A stretch of DNA of 51,292 nucleotides from Taishania sp. (GTDB taxonomy: Bacteria > Bacteroidota > Bacteroidia > Flavobacteriales_D > Crocinitomicaceae), in assembly GCA_030150045.1 (NCBI GenBank), contig JASLGM010000011.1:1-51292 (forward strand), in the 5' to 3' direction. Position numbers and translations under genes: made by a program. The notes under the pieces are model-generated. The model searched no databases and was not told the origin of the DNA. It was given only the letters and a program-made list of their open reading frames with translations. Shown here in pieces: positions 6,939 through 14,988 of this stretch (positions are counted from its first letter, which is position 1; every line of letters begins with the position of its first letter).

Positions 6939-7556
6939 TTAGTGTTTGCTTAAATAATCTGCAACTCCTGTACGTGTTGCGTTCATTGCGTCTTTTCCTT
7001 CTTCCCAGTTTGCAGGACAAACTTCTCCGAATTTTTGTACGTGTGTGTATGCGTCAACCAAACGGATGTATTCTTGCACGTTACGACCTAAAGGCATTGT
7101 GTTAACCGACTCGTGGAATACAGTTCCTTCTTCGTCAATTAGGTATGTAGCACGGTAAGTAACGTTGTCACCTGTTGAATCTTCTTCAAACATATCGTAA
7201 TCTAAGATGTCTAATTCTTGTGCTAAAACACGTGTAGAATCTGCCAATAAAGGGAAACGAACTCCTTCAATTCCTCCGTTGTCTTTTGCTGTACTCAACC
7301 AAGCAAAGTGTACTTCTGCTGTGTCGCAAGATGCACCGATAACGATTGTGTTTCTTTTTTCGAACTCAGCTGCAGCTTCTTGGAAAGCGTGGATCTCAGT
7401 TGGACAAACGAATGTAAAATCTTTAGGGTACCAGAATAAAACAACTTTTTTCTTTTCTTCTACTGCTTTTTTGAAAACGTCAATTTGGAAAGTGTCTCCC
7501 ATTTCGTCCATCGCGTTTACTGAAATTGATGGAAATTTTTTACCTACAAAACTCAT
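6939..7556 (-). CDS. 2-Cys peroxiredoxin (AhpC/Prx1 type)
   Basis: A 205-residue peroxiredoxin that reduces hydrogen peroxide and organic hydroperoxides. The peroxidatic cysteine lies in DFTFVCPTE and the resolving cysteine in GEVCPANW; the active-site Thr is in place. The C-terminal tail (VADYLSKH) is of the AhpC/Prx1 type. It is the first gene of a three-gene unit with thioredoxin and the DUF6952-like protein, preceded by a TATCTTTG -7 box. Reduction by the adjacent thioredoxin is likely, since no AhpF is nearby. Confidence 0.95.
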   Translation of the reverse strand: MSFVGKKFPSISVNAMDEMGDTFQIDVFKKAVEEKKKVVLFWYPKDFTFVCPTEIHAFQEAAAEFEKRNTIVIGASCDTAEVHFAWLSTAKDNGGIEGVRFPLLADSTRVLAQELDILDYDMFEEDSTGDNVTYRATYLIDEEGTVFHESVNTMPLGRNVQEYIRLVDAYTHVQKFGEVCPANWEEGKDAMNATRTGVADYLSKH

Positions 7557-7596
7557 ATTTTTACTTTTTAAATTATTTTTATTTTCTTACTTGGTA

Positions 7597-7604
7597 CAAA
7601 GATA
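7597..7604 (-). promoter_or_regulatory. -7 box of the peroxiredoxin operon promoter
   Basis: TATCTTTG on the minus strand matches the Bacteroidota TAnnTTTG consensus, about 40 bases before the start codon. No clear TTG -33 element was seen at the usual spacing. Confidence 0.55.
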
Positions 7605-7697
7605 GCGCTCTTTTGTGTGGTTATTAATTGCTTGTTTCTATACCATCATAAATATAATTGATACGTATGAAATAAAGATAGAAAAAGTATTAAGAAA

Positions 7698-8411
7698 TCA
7701 TAACATTTGGTAAAATTGGCTCCAAACCGATTCTTTAGGTAGGGGAGCAGTGATTTCTATTCGCTCTTTAGTTGTCGGATGATTAAAGGAAAGGCTTCTG
7801 GCATGTAAATGAATGGAACCATCTGAATTACTTCTTTTTGCTCCGTATTTCACATCACCTTTAATGATGCATCCAATGTTTGCTAACTGACACCTGATCT
7901 GATGGTGACGTCCTGTTTCTAAAGCGATTTCCAATAAGGTGAAGTTGTCACCTTTTACAAGTGTTTTATAACTCAATATTGCTTTTTTAGCTCCTTTTTT
8001 TTGAGCATCGGTTACATAAGATTTATTTTGCTTTTCATTTTTCAGCAAATAATCTTCTAATCGTGCAGCAGGAACTTTAGGTGTTTTTTCAACGATTGCC
8101 CAATACGTTTTTGTGGTGTCTTTTTCTCTAAATTGTTCGTTCAATCGCTCAAGGGCTTTTGATGTACGCGCAAAAACTAATGCACCACTTGTAGGACGAT
8201 CTAGACGATGTACCACGCCACAGAATACGTTTCCTGGTTTGTCGTATTTTTCTTTTAAATAGCCTTTAATAAAATCGGGCAACGCTGGGTCGCCCGTTTT
8301 ATCTCCTTGAACTATGTCAGACGCTTTCTTGTTGACAACAATCGTGTGATTGTCTTCATGAAGAATGTCTAAATGGTATTTATCCGCTAAAGGATTCGAT
8401 GTTGATTCCAA
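7698..8411 (-). CDS. RluA-family pseudouridine synthase
   Basis: A 237-residue enzyme of the RluA family, which isomerises uridine to pseudouridine in rRNA or tRNA. The catalytic Asp is in VVHRLDRPTSGALVFARTS; other family blocks are ILHEDNHTIVVNKKAS, ALETGRHHQIRCQL and the C-terminal LHARSLSF. There is no N-terminal S4 RNA-binding domain, so it belongs to the short single-domain group; the exact target cannot be read from sequence. The gene starts 12 bases after the panB stop on the same strand and is probably co-transcribed. Confidence 0.9.
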   Translation of the reverse strand: MESTSNPLADKYHLDILHEDNHTIVVNKKASDIVQGDKTGDPALPDFIKGYLKEKYDKPGNVFCGVVHRLDRPTSGALVFARTSKALERLNEQFREKDTTKTYWAIVEKTPKVPAARLEDYLLKNEKQNKSYVTDAQKKGAKKAILSYKTLVKGDNFTLLEIALETGRHHQIRCQLANIGCIIKGDVKYGAKRSNSDGSIHLHARSLSFNHPTTKERIEITAPLPKESVWSQFYQML

Positions 8412-8423
8412 GTTCTGGTTGTA

Positions 8424-9239
8424 TTAATACTGTTCGTTTTCGTTAGGGAAATCTCCGGTTTTTACATCTTCAATGTAACGTTGAATAGAACCTAACATCT
8501 CATCGTAAAGGTTATGGTACTTTCTTAAAAAACGTGGATTAAATTCGTTGTTGATTCCAAGCATGTCATGAACTACCAATACTTGACCGTCAACTCCGCC
8601 ACCAGCTCCAATACCTATGATTGGAATATTCACAGATTCGGCTACCTTTTGAGCTAGATGAGCAGGGATTTTCTCCAAAACAATGGCAAAACAACCTACT
8701 TCTTCTAATAATTTAGCATCGTGAATCAACTGATTTGCCTCTTCCTCTTCTTTAGCTCTAACAACGTATGTTCCAAATTTATAAATGGATTGCGGTGTTA
8801 GACCTAGGTGTCCCATAACTGGAATACCTGCTGTTAATATTCGGGAAATAGACTCACTGATTTCTTGTCCACCTTCTAGTTTTACTGCATGCGCACCAGA
8901 TTCTTTCATGATCTTAATGGCACTGCTTAACGCCTCTTTTGAATTTCCTTGGTATGAACCAAATGGTAAATCCACAACAACTAAAGCTCTTTCTACTGCA
9001 CGAACGACAGAGCTCGCGTGGTAAATCATTTGATCCAGGGTAATCGGTAATGTGGTTTCATGACCAGCCATAACGTTTGAAGCCGAATCACCTACTAATA
9101 TTACATCAATTCCAGCGGTATCGATGATACGTGCCATAGAAAAGTCATATCCTGTTAACATGGAAATTTTTTCTCCACGTTCTTTCATGTCTAAAAGCGT
9201 TCTTGTGGTAACGCGTTTTATATTTTTATGTACAGACAT
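8424..9239 (-). CDS. panB: 3-methyl-2-oxobutanoate hydroxymethyltransferase
   Basis: A 271-residue ketopantoate hydroxymethyltransferase, the first committed step of pantothenate (coenzyme A) synthesis, using 5,10-methylenetetrahydrofolate. Visible signatures are MLTGYDFSMARIIDTAGIDVILVGDSASNVMAGHETT, quoted here only by its blocks MLTGYDFSM and VGDSASNVMAGH; also VKLEGG, GIPVMGHLGLTPQS and GIGAGGGVDGQVLVVHDMLG. The metal-binding Asp residues and the catalytic Glu in VLEKIP are present. The start at 9239 is preferred over 9263 because a -7 box lies at 9261-9268. It is divergent from the PhnP-like gene, with a very short shared promoter region. Confidence 0.95.
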   Translation of the reverse strand: MSVHKNIKRVTTRTLLDMKERGEKISMLTGYDFSMARIIDTAGIDVILVGDSASNVMAGHETTLPITLDQMIYHASSVVRAVERALVVVDLPFGSYQGNSKEALSSAIKIMKESGAHAVKLEGGQEISESISRILTAGIPVMGHLGLTPQSIYKFGTYVVRAKEEEEANQLIHDAKLLEEVGCFAIVLEKIPAHLAQKVAESVNIPIIGIGAGGGVDGQVLVVHDMLGINNEFNPRFLRKYHNLYDEMLGSIQRYIEDVKTGDFPNENEQY

Positions 9240-9260
9240 ATTTATCTTTTTGTTGAATGA

Positions 9261-9268
9261 CAAATTTA
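9261..9268 (-). promoter_or_regulatory. -7 box for panB
   Basis: TAAATTTG on the minus strand fits TAnnTTTG, 21 bases before the chosen panB start. It would make the upstream Met at 9263 untranscribed. Confidence 0.5.
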
Positions 9269-9282
9269 AAAAACTATTTGGC

Positions 9283-9290
9283 TATTTTTG
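9283..9290 (+). promoter_or_regulatory. -7 box for the PhnP-like gene
   Basis: TATTTTTG on the plus strand lies 13 bases before the TTG start codon at 9304. The transcript would have a leader of only a few bases. It is back to back with the panB box 15 bases away. Confidence 0.5.
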
Positions 9291-9303
9291 AAAGAAAACA
9301 CCA

Positions 9304-10071
9304 TTGAAGATTACAATTCTAGGTTCTGGAACCTCTCAAGGAATACCTGTCATTGCATGTACATGTGATGTATGTCAATCTAATGACGTGAGAAATAATC
9401 GATTACGTTCTTCTATCTTATTGGAATACAATGATTTAAAGATTGTTGTGGATACCGGCCCCGATTTTCGTCAACAAATGTTACGTGCAAAAACACCTTA
9501 TTTAGATGCGGTCTTTTTTACCCATCAACACAAAGATCATGTAGCGGGATTAGATGATATTCGTGCATTTAATTTTAAACAAGGTATTGACATGCCAGTT
9601 TATTGTGATGTTCTGGTGGAAGAGGCATTACGTCGAGAATTCAATTACGTGTTTACCTCCAGTTATCCTGGGATTCCAAAATTGGCGTTGAACATCATTC
9701 ATAAAGATTTTAAAATGGAGTGGGAGGGTTTGACCATTTCTGCTTTGGAGGTATTGCATTATAAATTGCCCGTTTTGGCGTATCGATTCAATAATTTTGC
9801 ATACGTGACGGATGCGAAAACGGTGGCTAATGAAGAGATTCAGAAGTTAAAAGGCGTGGAGGTTTTGGTTGTAAACGCTTTACGAAAAGAAGAACATATC
9901 TCCCATTTTAACCTAAAGGAAGCATTGGAATTTATCGCCTTGGTTCAGCCTAAAAGAGCGTATCTGACACACATTTCTCATTTAATGGGAAGCCACGAAG
10001 AAGTGGAAAAAGAGTTGCCTGAAAATGTGTTTTTGGCACATGATGGCCTTGAAATTGAATTGCCAGATTGA
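9304..10071 (+). CDS. MBL-fold metallo-hydrolase, PhnP-like
   Basis: A 255-residue single-domain metallo-beta-lactamase-fold hydrolase. It starts KITILGSGTSQGIPVIACTC, has the CTCDVCQS cysteine pair of the PhnP/phosphodiesterase-like group, VVDTGPDFR, the metal site THQHKDHVAGLDD, and a C-terminal LTHISH. PhnP itself is a cyclic phosphodiesterase, but this branch is widespread outside phosphonate loci and its substrate is unknown. The only credible start is a TTG at 9304: an in-frame stop lies at 9289-9291 and the conserved N-terminus begins directly at TTG. Confidence 0.85.
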   Translation: MKITILGSGTSQGIPVIACTCDVCQSNDVRNNRLRSSILLEYNDLKIVVDTGPDFRQQMLRAKTPYLDAVFFTHQHKDHVAGLDDIRAFNFKQGIDMPVYCDVLVEEALRREFNYVFTSSYPGIPKLALNIIHKDFKMEWEGLTISALEVLHYKLPVLAYRFNNFAYVTDAKTVANEEIQKLKGVEVLVVNALRKEEHISHFNLKEALEFIALVQPKRAYLTHISHLMGSHEEVEKELPENVFLAHDGLEIELPD

Positions 10072-10123
10072 AAGTTCCCAACGTTTTATGGGTAAATAAA
10101 TCACGAGGTATTTCTGCATTATC

Positions 10124-10274
10124 TTTTGGCAGCCTTTTCTGTCTGCGCGTTTTAGTTCCTTCCTAGAAAAGTCTTCACAAGCTGCATTACACGTGCTTCC
10201 TTTGGTCGCAGTGCAATGCTAGCGTTCAGTACTTTTCTACTTCCTGAAGCTATCACGCTCCGCCAGGGCTGAAG
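10124..10274 (-). repeat. F2 structured repeat, copy c
   Basis: Terminal stem CAGCC/GGCTG (10267-10271 with 10130-10134, read on the minus strand). Second stem is a perfect 9-bp TAGAAAAGT/ACTTTTCTA (10231-10239 with 10164-10172). Third stem pairs 10184-10192 with 10211-10219 (GCATTGCAC/GTGTAATGC on the element strand, one mismatch) and is capped by TGC-GACCAAAGGAA-GCA. This is the only F2 copy not in the orientation of its upstream gene; it lies beside a transposase fragment. Confidence 0.85.
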
Positions 10275-10324
10275 GTTTCCGCTGTTAAACTTGTTTACGG
10301 CATTCAATTCGTAAAAGGATTTAC

Positions 10325-10530
10325 CTAGAAAAACGGGACTGTAAAGGGGGGCAATTATATAAATGTGCTCATTGCGGCAAACATTTTTTAGGAGGAAACA
10401 GACTTGAAAATAATGTCCTTTGGGAAGAATATTTGCTGGGTAAGCAAACTTATGTCCAACTTGCCGAGAAATACCAATGTTCTATAAAAACGATTCAACA
10501 CAGAATAGATACGGTTAATGTTGCATTTGT
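10325..10530 (+). pseudogene. Transposase fragment, zinc-ribbon N-terminal region
   Basis: The plus-strand frame reads a zinc-ribbon piece CKGGQLYKCAHCGKHFLGG followed by NRLENNVLWEEYLLGKQTYV and a helix-turn-helix ending IKTIQHRID. This matches the N-terminus of the Bacteroidota transposases annotated as IS256-variant with zinc-binding domain. There is no start codon and the catalytic domain is missing; the frame runs into unrelated AT-rich sequence. It is a relic of an insertion sequence, next to repeat F2c. Confidence 0.65.
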
Positions 10531-10606
10531 AATTAGAATTTTAGAATTGTCTATATTTACATATAACAAAAAACAATTACCACTAATTATTTAAAACTTT
10601 TGAAAC

Positions 10607-11236
10607 ATGAAAAATTTAATCCTAACAATCGCAATCATCATCGCATCAATCTTTAACGGATTTGGACAAGACAATACTATTATATTTAAAAAGAACAATA
10701 GTACAAAAGTATCATATGCTTTAGCATATGATAATGATGAACTAATTTACACATATAGTATAGATGATGAAGATACCGACATTTATGAAATTATAAGTGT
10801 ACAATTTGGTAATATTATTTACACCACTGAAGTTTTTGGAGTGGATGAATCTAACGTTAAAAGAGAATTACAAAACACTACTACCGATGCAATAGGTTAT
10901 TATACATATGATGATAGTGATATGGTATTAACTATTTTAACTAATATCGAACCTGAACAAGAATTCGTAGAAATAAAAATGTTAGATAAATATAATTTAT
11001 CTACTACACAAACAGAAGTTTCAAATTTGAATATTTATCCAAATCCAGTAGTTAATGATTTGAATATTTCATTTGAGTCTAATGAGAATGAGAATGTTAT
11101 TATTACAGACATGTCGGGTAGAGAAGTTTATAACGATTATGTAAATTCATTTACTAAAGTTGATTTTTCTAATCAACCATCAGGAATGTATTTTGTAAAA
11201 ATTGGAAATACAACTAGAAAAGTAATCAAAAACTAA
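10607..11236 (+). CDS. Small secreted protein with type A T9SS sorting domain
   Basis: A 209-residue protein with a signal peptide (MKNLILTIAIIIASIFNGFG, cleavage after about residue 20) and a C-terminal Por-type sorting domain from about residue 137: NLNIYPNPVVNDLNIS, then ITDMSGREVY and PSGMYFVKIGNTTRKVIK. Such tails send proteins through the type IX secretion system to the surface or medium. The cargo part is only about 115 residues, acidic and Asp/Thr/Tyr rich, with no recognised domain. It has its own terminator and stands alone beside repeats. Confidence 0.9.
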   Translation: MKNLILTIAIIIASIFNGFGQDNTIIFKKNNSTKVSYALAYDNDELIYTYSIDDEDTDIYEIISVQFGNIIYTTEVFGVDESNVKRELQNTTTDAIGYYTYDDSDMVLTILTNIEPEQEFVEIKMLDKYNLSTTQTEVSNLNIYPNPVVNDLNISFESNENENVIITDMSGREVYNDYVNSFTKVDFSNQPSGMYFVKIGNTTRKVIKN

Positions 11237-11250
11237 AAATCAATAATTAA

Positions 11251-11285
11251 AAAAGTCCAATCTTTAAAGATTGGACTTTTTTATT
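11251..11285 (+). terminator. Terminator of the T9SS-cargo gene
   Basis: A perfect hairpin, AAAAGTCCAATCTTT/AAAGATTGGACTTTT, with a T run, begins 15 bases after the stop. Confidence 0.95.
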
Positions 11286-11666
11286 TTTAGTAAAACCCAT
11301 GGATTGATATTTTGTCGAGCATTCATATTATCCCTTCACAAGTTGCTCCCCGGCAGAGCTTGCTTCTGTTTATTTAGATAACACAAAGATTAGTCTATTA
11401 TTTCCGGCATCCAAAAGAGGTTAAAAATACAGCCTAAAAAATTCAAAAAAAAACGGATTGAGCTATTTTATAATAAGGTGTTTGGAAAAGCAATGAATTT
11501 GATTTACAATCTGCTTTTTGAAAACCAATTTCCCGATAAGGATAGGAGTGGCATCCTTTGTTTTCAGCGCATTGCGCTGGGAAACAAAGATAAAACGGAT
11601 AGCCTGCCCGTCCTTTTCAAGTCATTTGGAAAGGACGGGATCGGCCAAACTATTTTTATTGAAGGG
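11286..11666. other. Gene-free stretch with repeat F1b
   Basis: Apart from repeat F1b (11532-11646) on the minus strand, I see only AT-rich sequence. A weak hairpin, GAAGG/CCTTC read on the minus strand near 11650-11680, may act as a terminator for the PaaY-like gene. The plus-strand open frames at 11478-11753 and 11518-12036 run antisense through the repeat and into the gene and are not real. Confidence 0.55.
11532..11646 (-). repeat. F1 three-way-junction repeat, copy b
   Basis: Terminal stem CCGAT (11533-11537)/ATCGG (11640-11644), a full replacement of the GCGTT/AACGC seen in other copies with pairing kept. Hairpin 1 CCCGTCCTTT (11607-11616)/AAAGGACGGG (11630-11639). Hairpin 2 CTTTGTTT (11556-11563)/AAACAAAG (11582-11589), extended by CAGCGC/GCGCTG. 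Linkers are the conserved GGCTATCCGTT and CACTCCTATCCTTA on the minus strand. It starts about 20 bases after the stop of the PaaY-like gene and in its orientation. Confidence 0.9.
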
Positions 11667-12278
11667 TTATTTTCCTTCGGAAGTATTCTTAATTTTTTCC
11701 CAAGTCACATACATGGATTCCTGCGTGGGTCTGTTTTCTTCTATTTCAGTTAATGGTTCACACGGTTTTAGTGTCGCATGCAATTCTGCTGGCAAAGCTT
11801 GGTATAAAGCTGTTCCTTTTGTTTTCCAAGCAATCATTTTATCACTTACTTCTTTAATGATTTTAGCAGGATTTCCAACCACTAGACTGCGTTTAGGGAT
11901 TTCCATTTTGGCTGGTACAAAGCACAACGCTCCAACGATACATTCGTCTTCAATTGTCACATCATCCATGATTACGGCATTCATTCCAATCATGCAATTT
12001 TCACCAATTGTTCCTCCATGTACAATGGCTCCGTGACCAATATGCGCTCCTTTTTTCAACAAAACGGTCGTTCCAGGAAACATGTGAATGGTACAGTTTT
12101 CTTGTACATTACAGCCGTCTTCAATGATTATTTGTCCCCAGTCACCACGCAAAGCCGCGCCTGGACCGATGTATACGTTTTCACCAATAATGACATTTCC
12201 GGTCACGCACGCTTGCGGATGTACATAACTTGATTTTTTCACTACGGGCTTAAAACCATTGAATTCGTAAATTGCCAT
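11667..12278 (-). CDS. paaY: PaaY-like gamma-carbonic-anhydrase-family hexapeptide protein
   Basis: A 203-residue left-handed beta-helix protein. It follows PaaY/CaiE closely: VHPQACVTGNVIIGENVYIGPG, ALRGDWGQIIIEDGCNVQEN, the metal-site histidines in TIHMFPG and HIGHGAIVHG, GMNAVIMDDVTI, LVVGNPAK and the C-terminal AWKTKGTALYQ helix. PaaY is a hydroxycinnamoyl/phenylacetyl-CoA-type thioesterase with a gamma-carbonic-anhydrase-like zinc site; no other paa gene is in the window, so the symbol shows family membership, not a proven pathway. It is three bases downstream of the FMN reductase gene and followed by repeat F1b. Confidence 0.85.
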   Translation of the reverse strand: MAIYEFNGFKPVVKKSSYVHPQACVTGNVIIGENVYIGPGAALRGDWGQIIIEDGCNVQENCTIHMFPGTTVLLKKGAHIGHGAIVHGGTIGENCMIGMNAVIMDDVTIEDECIVGALCFVPAKMEIPKRSLVVGNPAKIIKEVSDKMIAWKTKGTALYQALPAELHATLKPCEPLTEIEENRPTQESMYVTWEKIKNTSEGK

Positions 12279-12281
12279 GTC

Positions 12282-12797
12282 TTAAAATTTTGAAATAAAC
12301 GAGTTGATTTTAGCGTCTACTTCTTCTAACAGATCGCCATTTTCTTGTGTCAAAAAGCCGTAAGAAGGAATACTCAAAGTGTGAACTTCGCTTGCTCCGA
12401 AACGTTTAACAAAGAAAGTAAGGTTATCAATAGCATGCTGAGCACCACCGTATCCTTTAGAAGTACCGATGATAAATATTTTTTTTCCGGTTAGAAATTT
12501 CAATTCTGCTCGTGAAAGCCAGTCTAACATTGATTTTTGGAAGGCAGTTACGGCACCGTTATGTTCTGGCGCAGTAAATAGAATTTGATCTGCTTTCTGT
12601 ATAGCAGCGTGTATAGCTTGTATGTCTTTGGGAATGCCGATTTCAAAATTCAAATCCAAATCAAAAAGGGGAAGGTCCATTTCGTCAACGGGAAGAATAT
12701 TAAAGGCAACATTGTATTTTGATTGCAAAAGTTGAAGCAGTTCCGCGTGTATGGAACGGCTGTGATTGCTACCGCTTATAGTTAATAATGTATTCAT
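12282..12797 (-). CDS. NAD(P)H-dependent FMN reductase-like flavoprotein
   Basis: A 171-residue flavodoxin-fold protein of the FMN_red family (PF03358 type). Visible are TISGSNHSRSIHAEL at the FMN phosphate loop, DQILFTAPEHNGAVTAFQKSMLDWLSR as the flavin and dimer region, and KIFIIGTSKGYGGAQHA. Such enzymes supply reduced flavin or reduce quinones and azo compounds; the physiological substrate is unknown. The start at 12797 (MNTLLTISG) is preferred over the open frame to 12848, which runs through the terminator hairpin. It is directly followed by the PaaY-like gene. Confidence 0.85.
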   Translation of the reverse strand: MNTLLTISGSNHSRSIHAELLQLLQSKYNVAFNILPVDEMDLPLFDLDLNFEIGIPKDIQAIHAAIQKADQILFTAPEHNGAVTAFQKSMLDWLSRAELKFLTGKKIFIIGTSKGYGGAQHAIDNLTFFVKRFGASEVHTLSIPSYGFLTQENGDLLEEVDAKINSFISKF

Positions 12798-12831
12798 TGT
12801 TTGTGTGTGTTTCAAATGCAAAAATAGCAAA

Positions 12832-12862
12832 TAAAAAAAGAGCCGCACTATGGCGGCTCTTT
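12832..12862 (-). terminator. Terminator of the M16 peptidase pair
   Basis: Stem AAAGAGCCGC (12837-12846)/GCGGCTCTTT (12853-12862) with a T run on the minus strand, about 20 bases past the stop of the inactive M16 subunit. Confidence 0.9.
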
Positions 12863-12882
12863 AATCAGTATTCAATTTTGGA

Positions 12883-14970
12883 TTATTTAAAATCTGCTAA
12901 AGAACCTTTGTTAATTTGTGCTGATTTCACCGTTGATGTGAAAACCATTTCACCCATTCCCATAGTTGTTTTATGTGGAATTTGGATGGCTCCAACTGTT
13001 TTGTAATCGCTATACGTAATTGTTGATTCGTATGCTTCTCCTTCTTCTGATTTCCCGATTTTCACGGTTTTTGTTTTCAAGAAAGTTGTTTTGTTGAAGT
13101 ATTCTAAAGTGATTTCGTTTGCTTCACTTAGTTTAACTACATAAAGTAGGTTACCATTTTGGTTTTCGATACCTAACAATTCGTATTTTCTACCTGTCTT
13201 CGCATAGTTAATTTCAGGAATGTAACCTACATCTTTCTTCGCATCTTTAATTTCTTCAGTAGTCATTTCATGACTTCCTGTTTGCGCGTCCATTTTGGTT
13301 CCTGTTTTACCGTTAAATACAGTTTTTTCTAAAATCATTCCGTTCATTTCCATAACACTTGCAGAAATGTTTGGTGCAGCCCAGAATTGTTTTGCTTGTA
13401 AAGTAATTGGAGCTTGAGAAATTGTAATGTCTGATTGCGTCAATACTGATTTCACTTTCTTCAATTTTTTATCTCTTTCGGCAGCATTTTTAGCGTTCGT
13501 CATTGCAAGAGAATATTTTTCAATCAATTGATCAGCAGTTATATCTGCCTGCATCATTTCTTGCGCTGGATTTCCAAACTCATCAACGATTTCAACTCTT
13601 CCGTCACCGTCAAATTGTTTGATTCTATCTAATACAGAATCATCACCAACAACTACGATATAGTAACTGTTTGGAGCTAAATACTTTTGAGCTACATCTT
13701 GCACACTTGATTGTGTTATAGCTTGTAGATTTTGTAAATAGTTTTTGTAATGATTTTTATCTAAACCGTAACGTTCGATTGTTGTTGCGAAGCGAGCAAT
13801 AGTAGAAGCGTGTTCAAGAGAACGACCAAAACTTCCGCTCATTGATGCTTTTGTTAACGACAATTCATCGTCTGTTACTTTTCCGCTTGCCATTCCGTTG
13901 ATTTCTTTTAATAATTCAACGATAGCGCTATCTGTAACCTCTGTTCTAAAAGAACCTGATGCACTGAAGTATGCACCTTGTGGAGCAACATCTACACTTG
14001 AATAAGCACCGTAAGTATATCCTTTGTCTTCACGTAAATTTTGGAACAAACGCGTTCCGAATCCACCACCACCAAGAACACCATTCATTACATTTAAAGG
14101 TAATGCATCTGGAGATCCGATAGCAATGTTCATCGGTTGTGCAATTTGAATATACGATTGAACAGCTCCCGTTTTCTTAACGAAAATTACACGGTTTCCA
14201 CCTTTTAGCATTTGAGGTTCCGCATACGTAGAGATAGCTTTTGCGTTTCCGTTCCAGCTTCCAAAGTTTTTCTTTGCTAAATCTTGTGCATCGTTTGCGG
14301 TGATATCACCAACAATTACTAAGTAAGATCCTTCAGGAACAAACGTTGTTTTGTAATAATTGATTACGTCTTCACGGTTGATACGGTTCAACGATTCTTC
14401 TGTCATTACTTCGCCATACGGGTGGTTTGCAAATAATGCTTTCATTAATGCATTTTCCCCCATATCTTCTGGACTAGATTTAACGGTCATTAAACTACTT
14501 TCCATTTGTTTCTTGATACGAACAAATTCTGATTCTGGGAAGTTAGCATTGTACAACACATCTGTCATTAACTTTAATCCATCTTCACGGAATTTTGTTA
14601 AACAAGAAAGTGTCAAACTTTTATCAGAAGCACTTAAGGATGCTCCAATAAAGTCCTTTTTAGTATCTAGTTCATCTTTTGATAAATTAGACGTTCCTGT
14701 AAGAACCAATGCTCCAGCTAAGTCTGCAAGACCTGCTTTCCCTAACTCTAAATTTGATTTATCAGAAACAGATAAACTAAATGTTACTTTAGGAACTTTA
14801 TGGTTTTCAGAAACAATTACCGTTAGTCCGTTAGCTAATTTAAAGATAACAGGATCTGCAATGTTTATCTGTGTTGCTTTAGCCGGTTTTGGCATTTTAC
14901 TTCTGTCTATTTGCTGAGCGTGTAGACTGAATGATGCCAATAAACCTATTGCGATTATTAATTTTTTCAT
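12883..14970 (-). CDS. Non-catalytic M16-family peptidase subunit with LolA-like C-terminal extension
   Basis: A 695-residue protein with a signal peptide (MKKLIIAIGLLASFSLHAQQ). Residues about 35-460 form two M16 (pitrilysin/MPP) domains, but where the HxxEH zinc motif should stand the sequence reads GLADLAGALVLTGT, so catalysis is lost. The glycine-rich loop NGVLGGGGFGTRLFQNLREDKGYTY is well kept, as in regulatory MPP-like subunits. Residues after about 470 form an extra region of alternating strands resembling an outer-membrane lipoprotein-sorting (LolA/DUF4292-like) fold. It is 18 bases downstream of the active subunit, and the two probably form a periplasmic heterodimer. Confidence 0.85.
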   Translation of the reverse strand: MKKLIIAIGLLASFSLHAQQIDRSKMPKPAKATQINIADPVIFKLANGLTVIVSENHKVPKVTFSLSVSDKSNLELGKAGLADLAGALVLTGTSNLSKDELDTKKDFIGASLSASDKSLTLSCLTKFREDGLKLMTDVLYNANFPESEFVRIKKQMESSLMTVKSSPEDMGENALMKALFANHPYGEVMTEESLNRINREDVINYYKTTFVPEGSYLVIVGDITANDAQDLAKKNFGSWNGNAKAISTYAEPQMLKGGNRVIFVKKTGAVQSYIQIAQPMNIAIGSPDALPLNVMNGVLGGGGFGTRLFQNLREDKGYTYGAYSSVDVAPQGAYFSASGSFRTEVTDSAIVELLKEINGMASGKVTDDELSLTKASMSGSFGRSLEHASTIARFATTIERYGLDKNHYKNYLQNLQAITQSSVQDVAQKYLAPNSYYIVVVGDDSVLDRIKQFDGDGRVEIVDEFGNPAQEMMQADITADQLIEKYSLAMTNAKNAAERDKKLKKVKSVLTQSDITISQAPITLQAKQFWAAPNISASVMEMNGMILEKTVFNGKTGTKMDAQTGSHEMTTEEIKDAKKDVGYIPEINYAKTGRKYELLGIENQNGNLLYVVKLSEANEITLEYFNKTTFLKTKTVKIGKSEEGEAYESTITYSDYKTVGAIQIPHKTTMGMGEMVFTSTVKSAQINKGSLADFK

Positions 14971-14988
14971 CTTAAATACTTATTTGTC

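Larger units (their letters stand above)
10072..10606. other. Gene-free stretch with repeat F2c and a transposase relic
   Basis: It holds an F2 repeat on the minus strand (10124-10274), then a fragment of a transposase open on the plus strand (about 10325-10530), then a short AT-rich stretch before the T9SS-cargo gene at 10607. I see no intact gene in it. Confidence 0.7.

Noticed and set aside
11478..12036. Two overlapping plus-strand frames
   Set aside because: They run through repeat F1b and antisense to the clear PaaY-like gene, so they are shadows.
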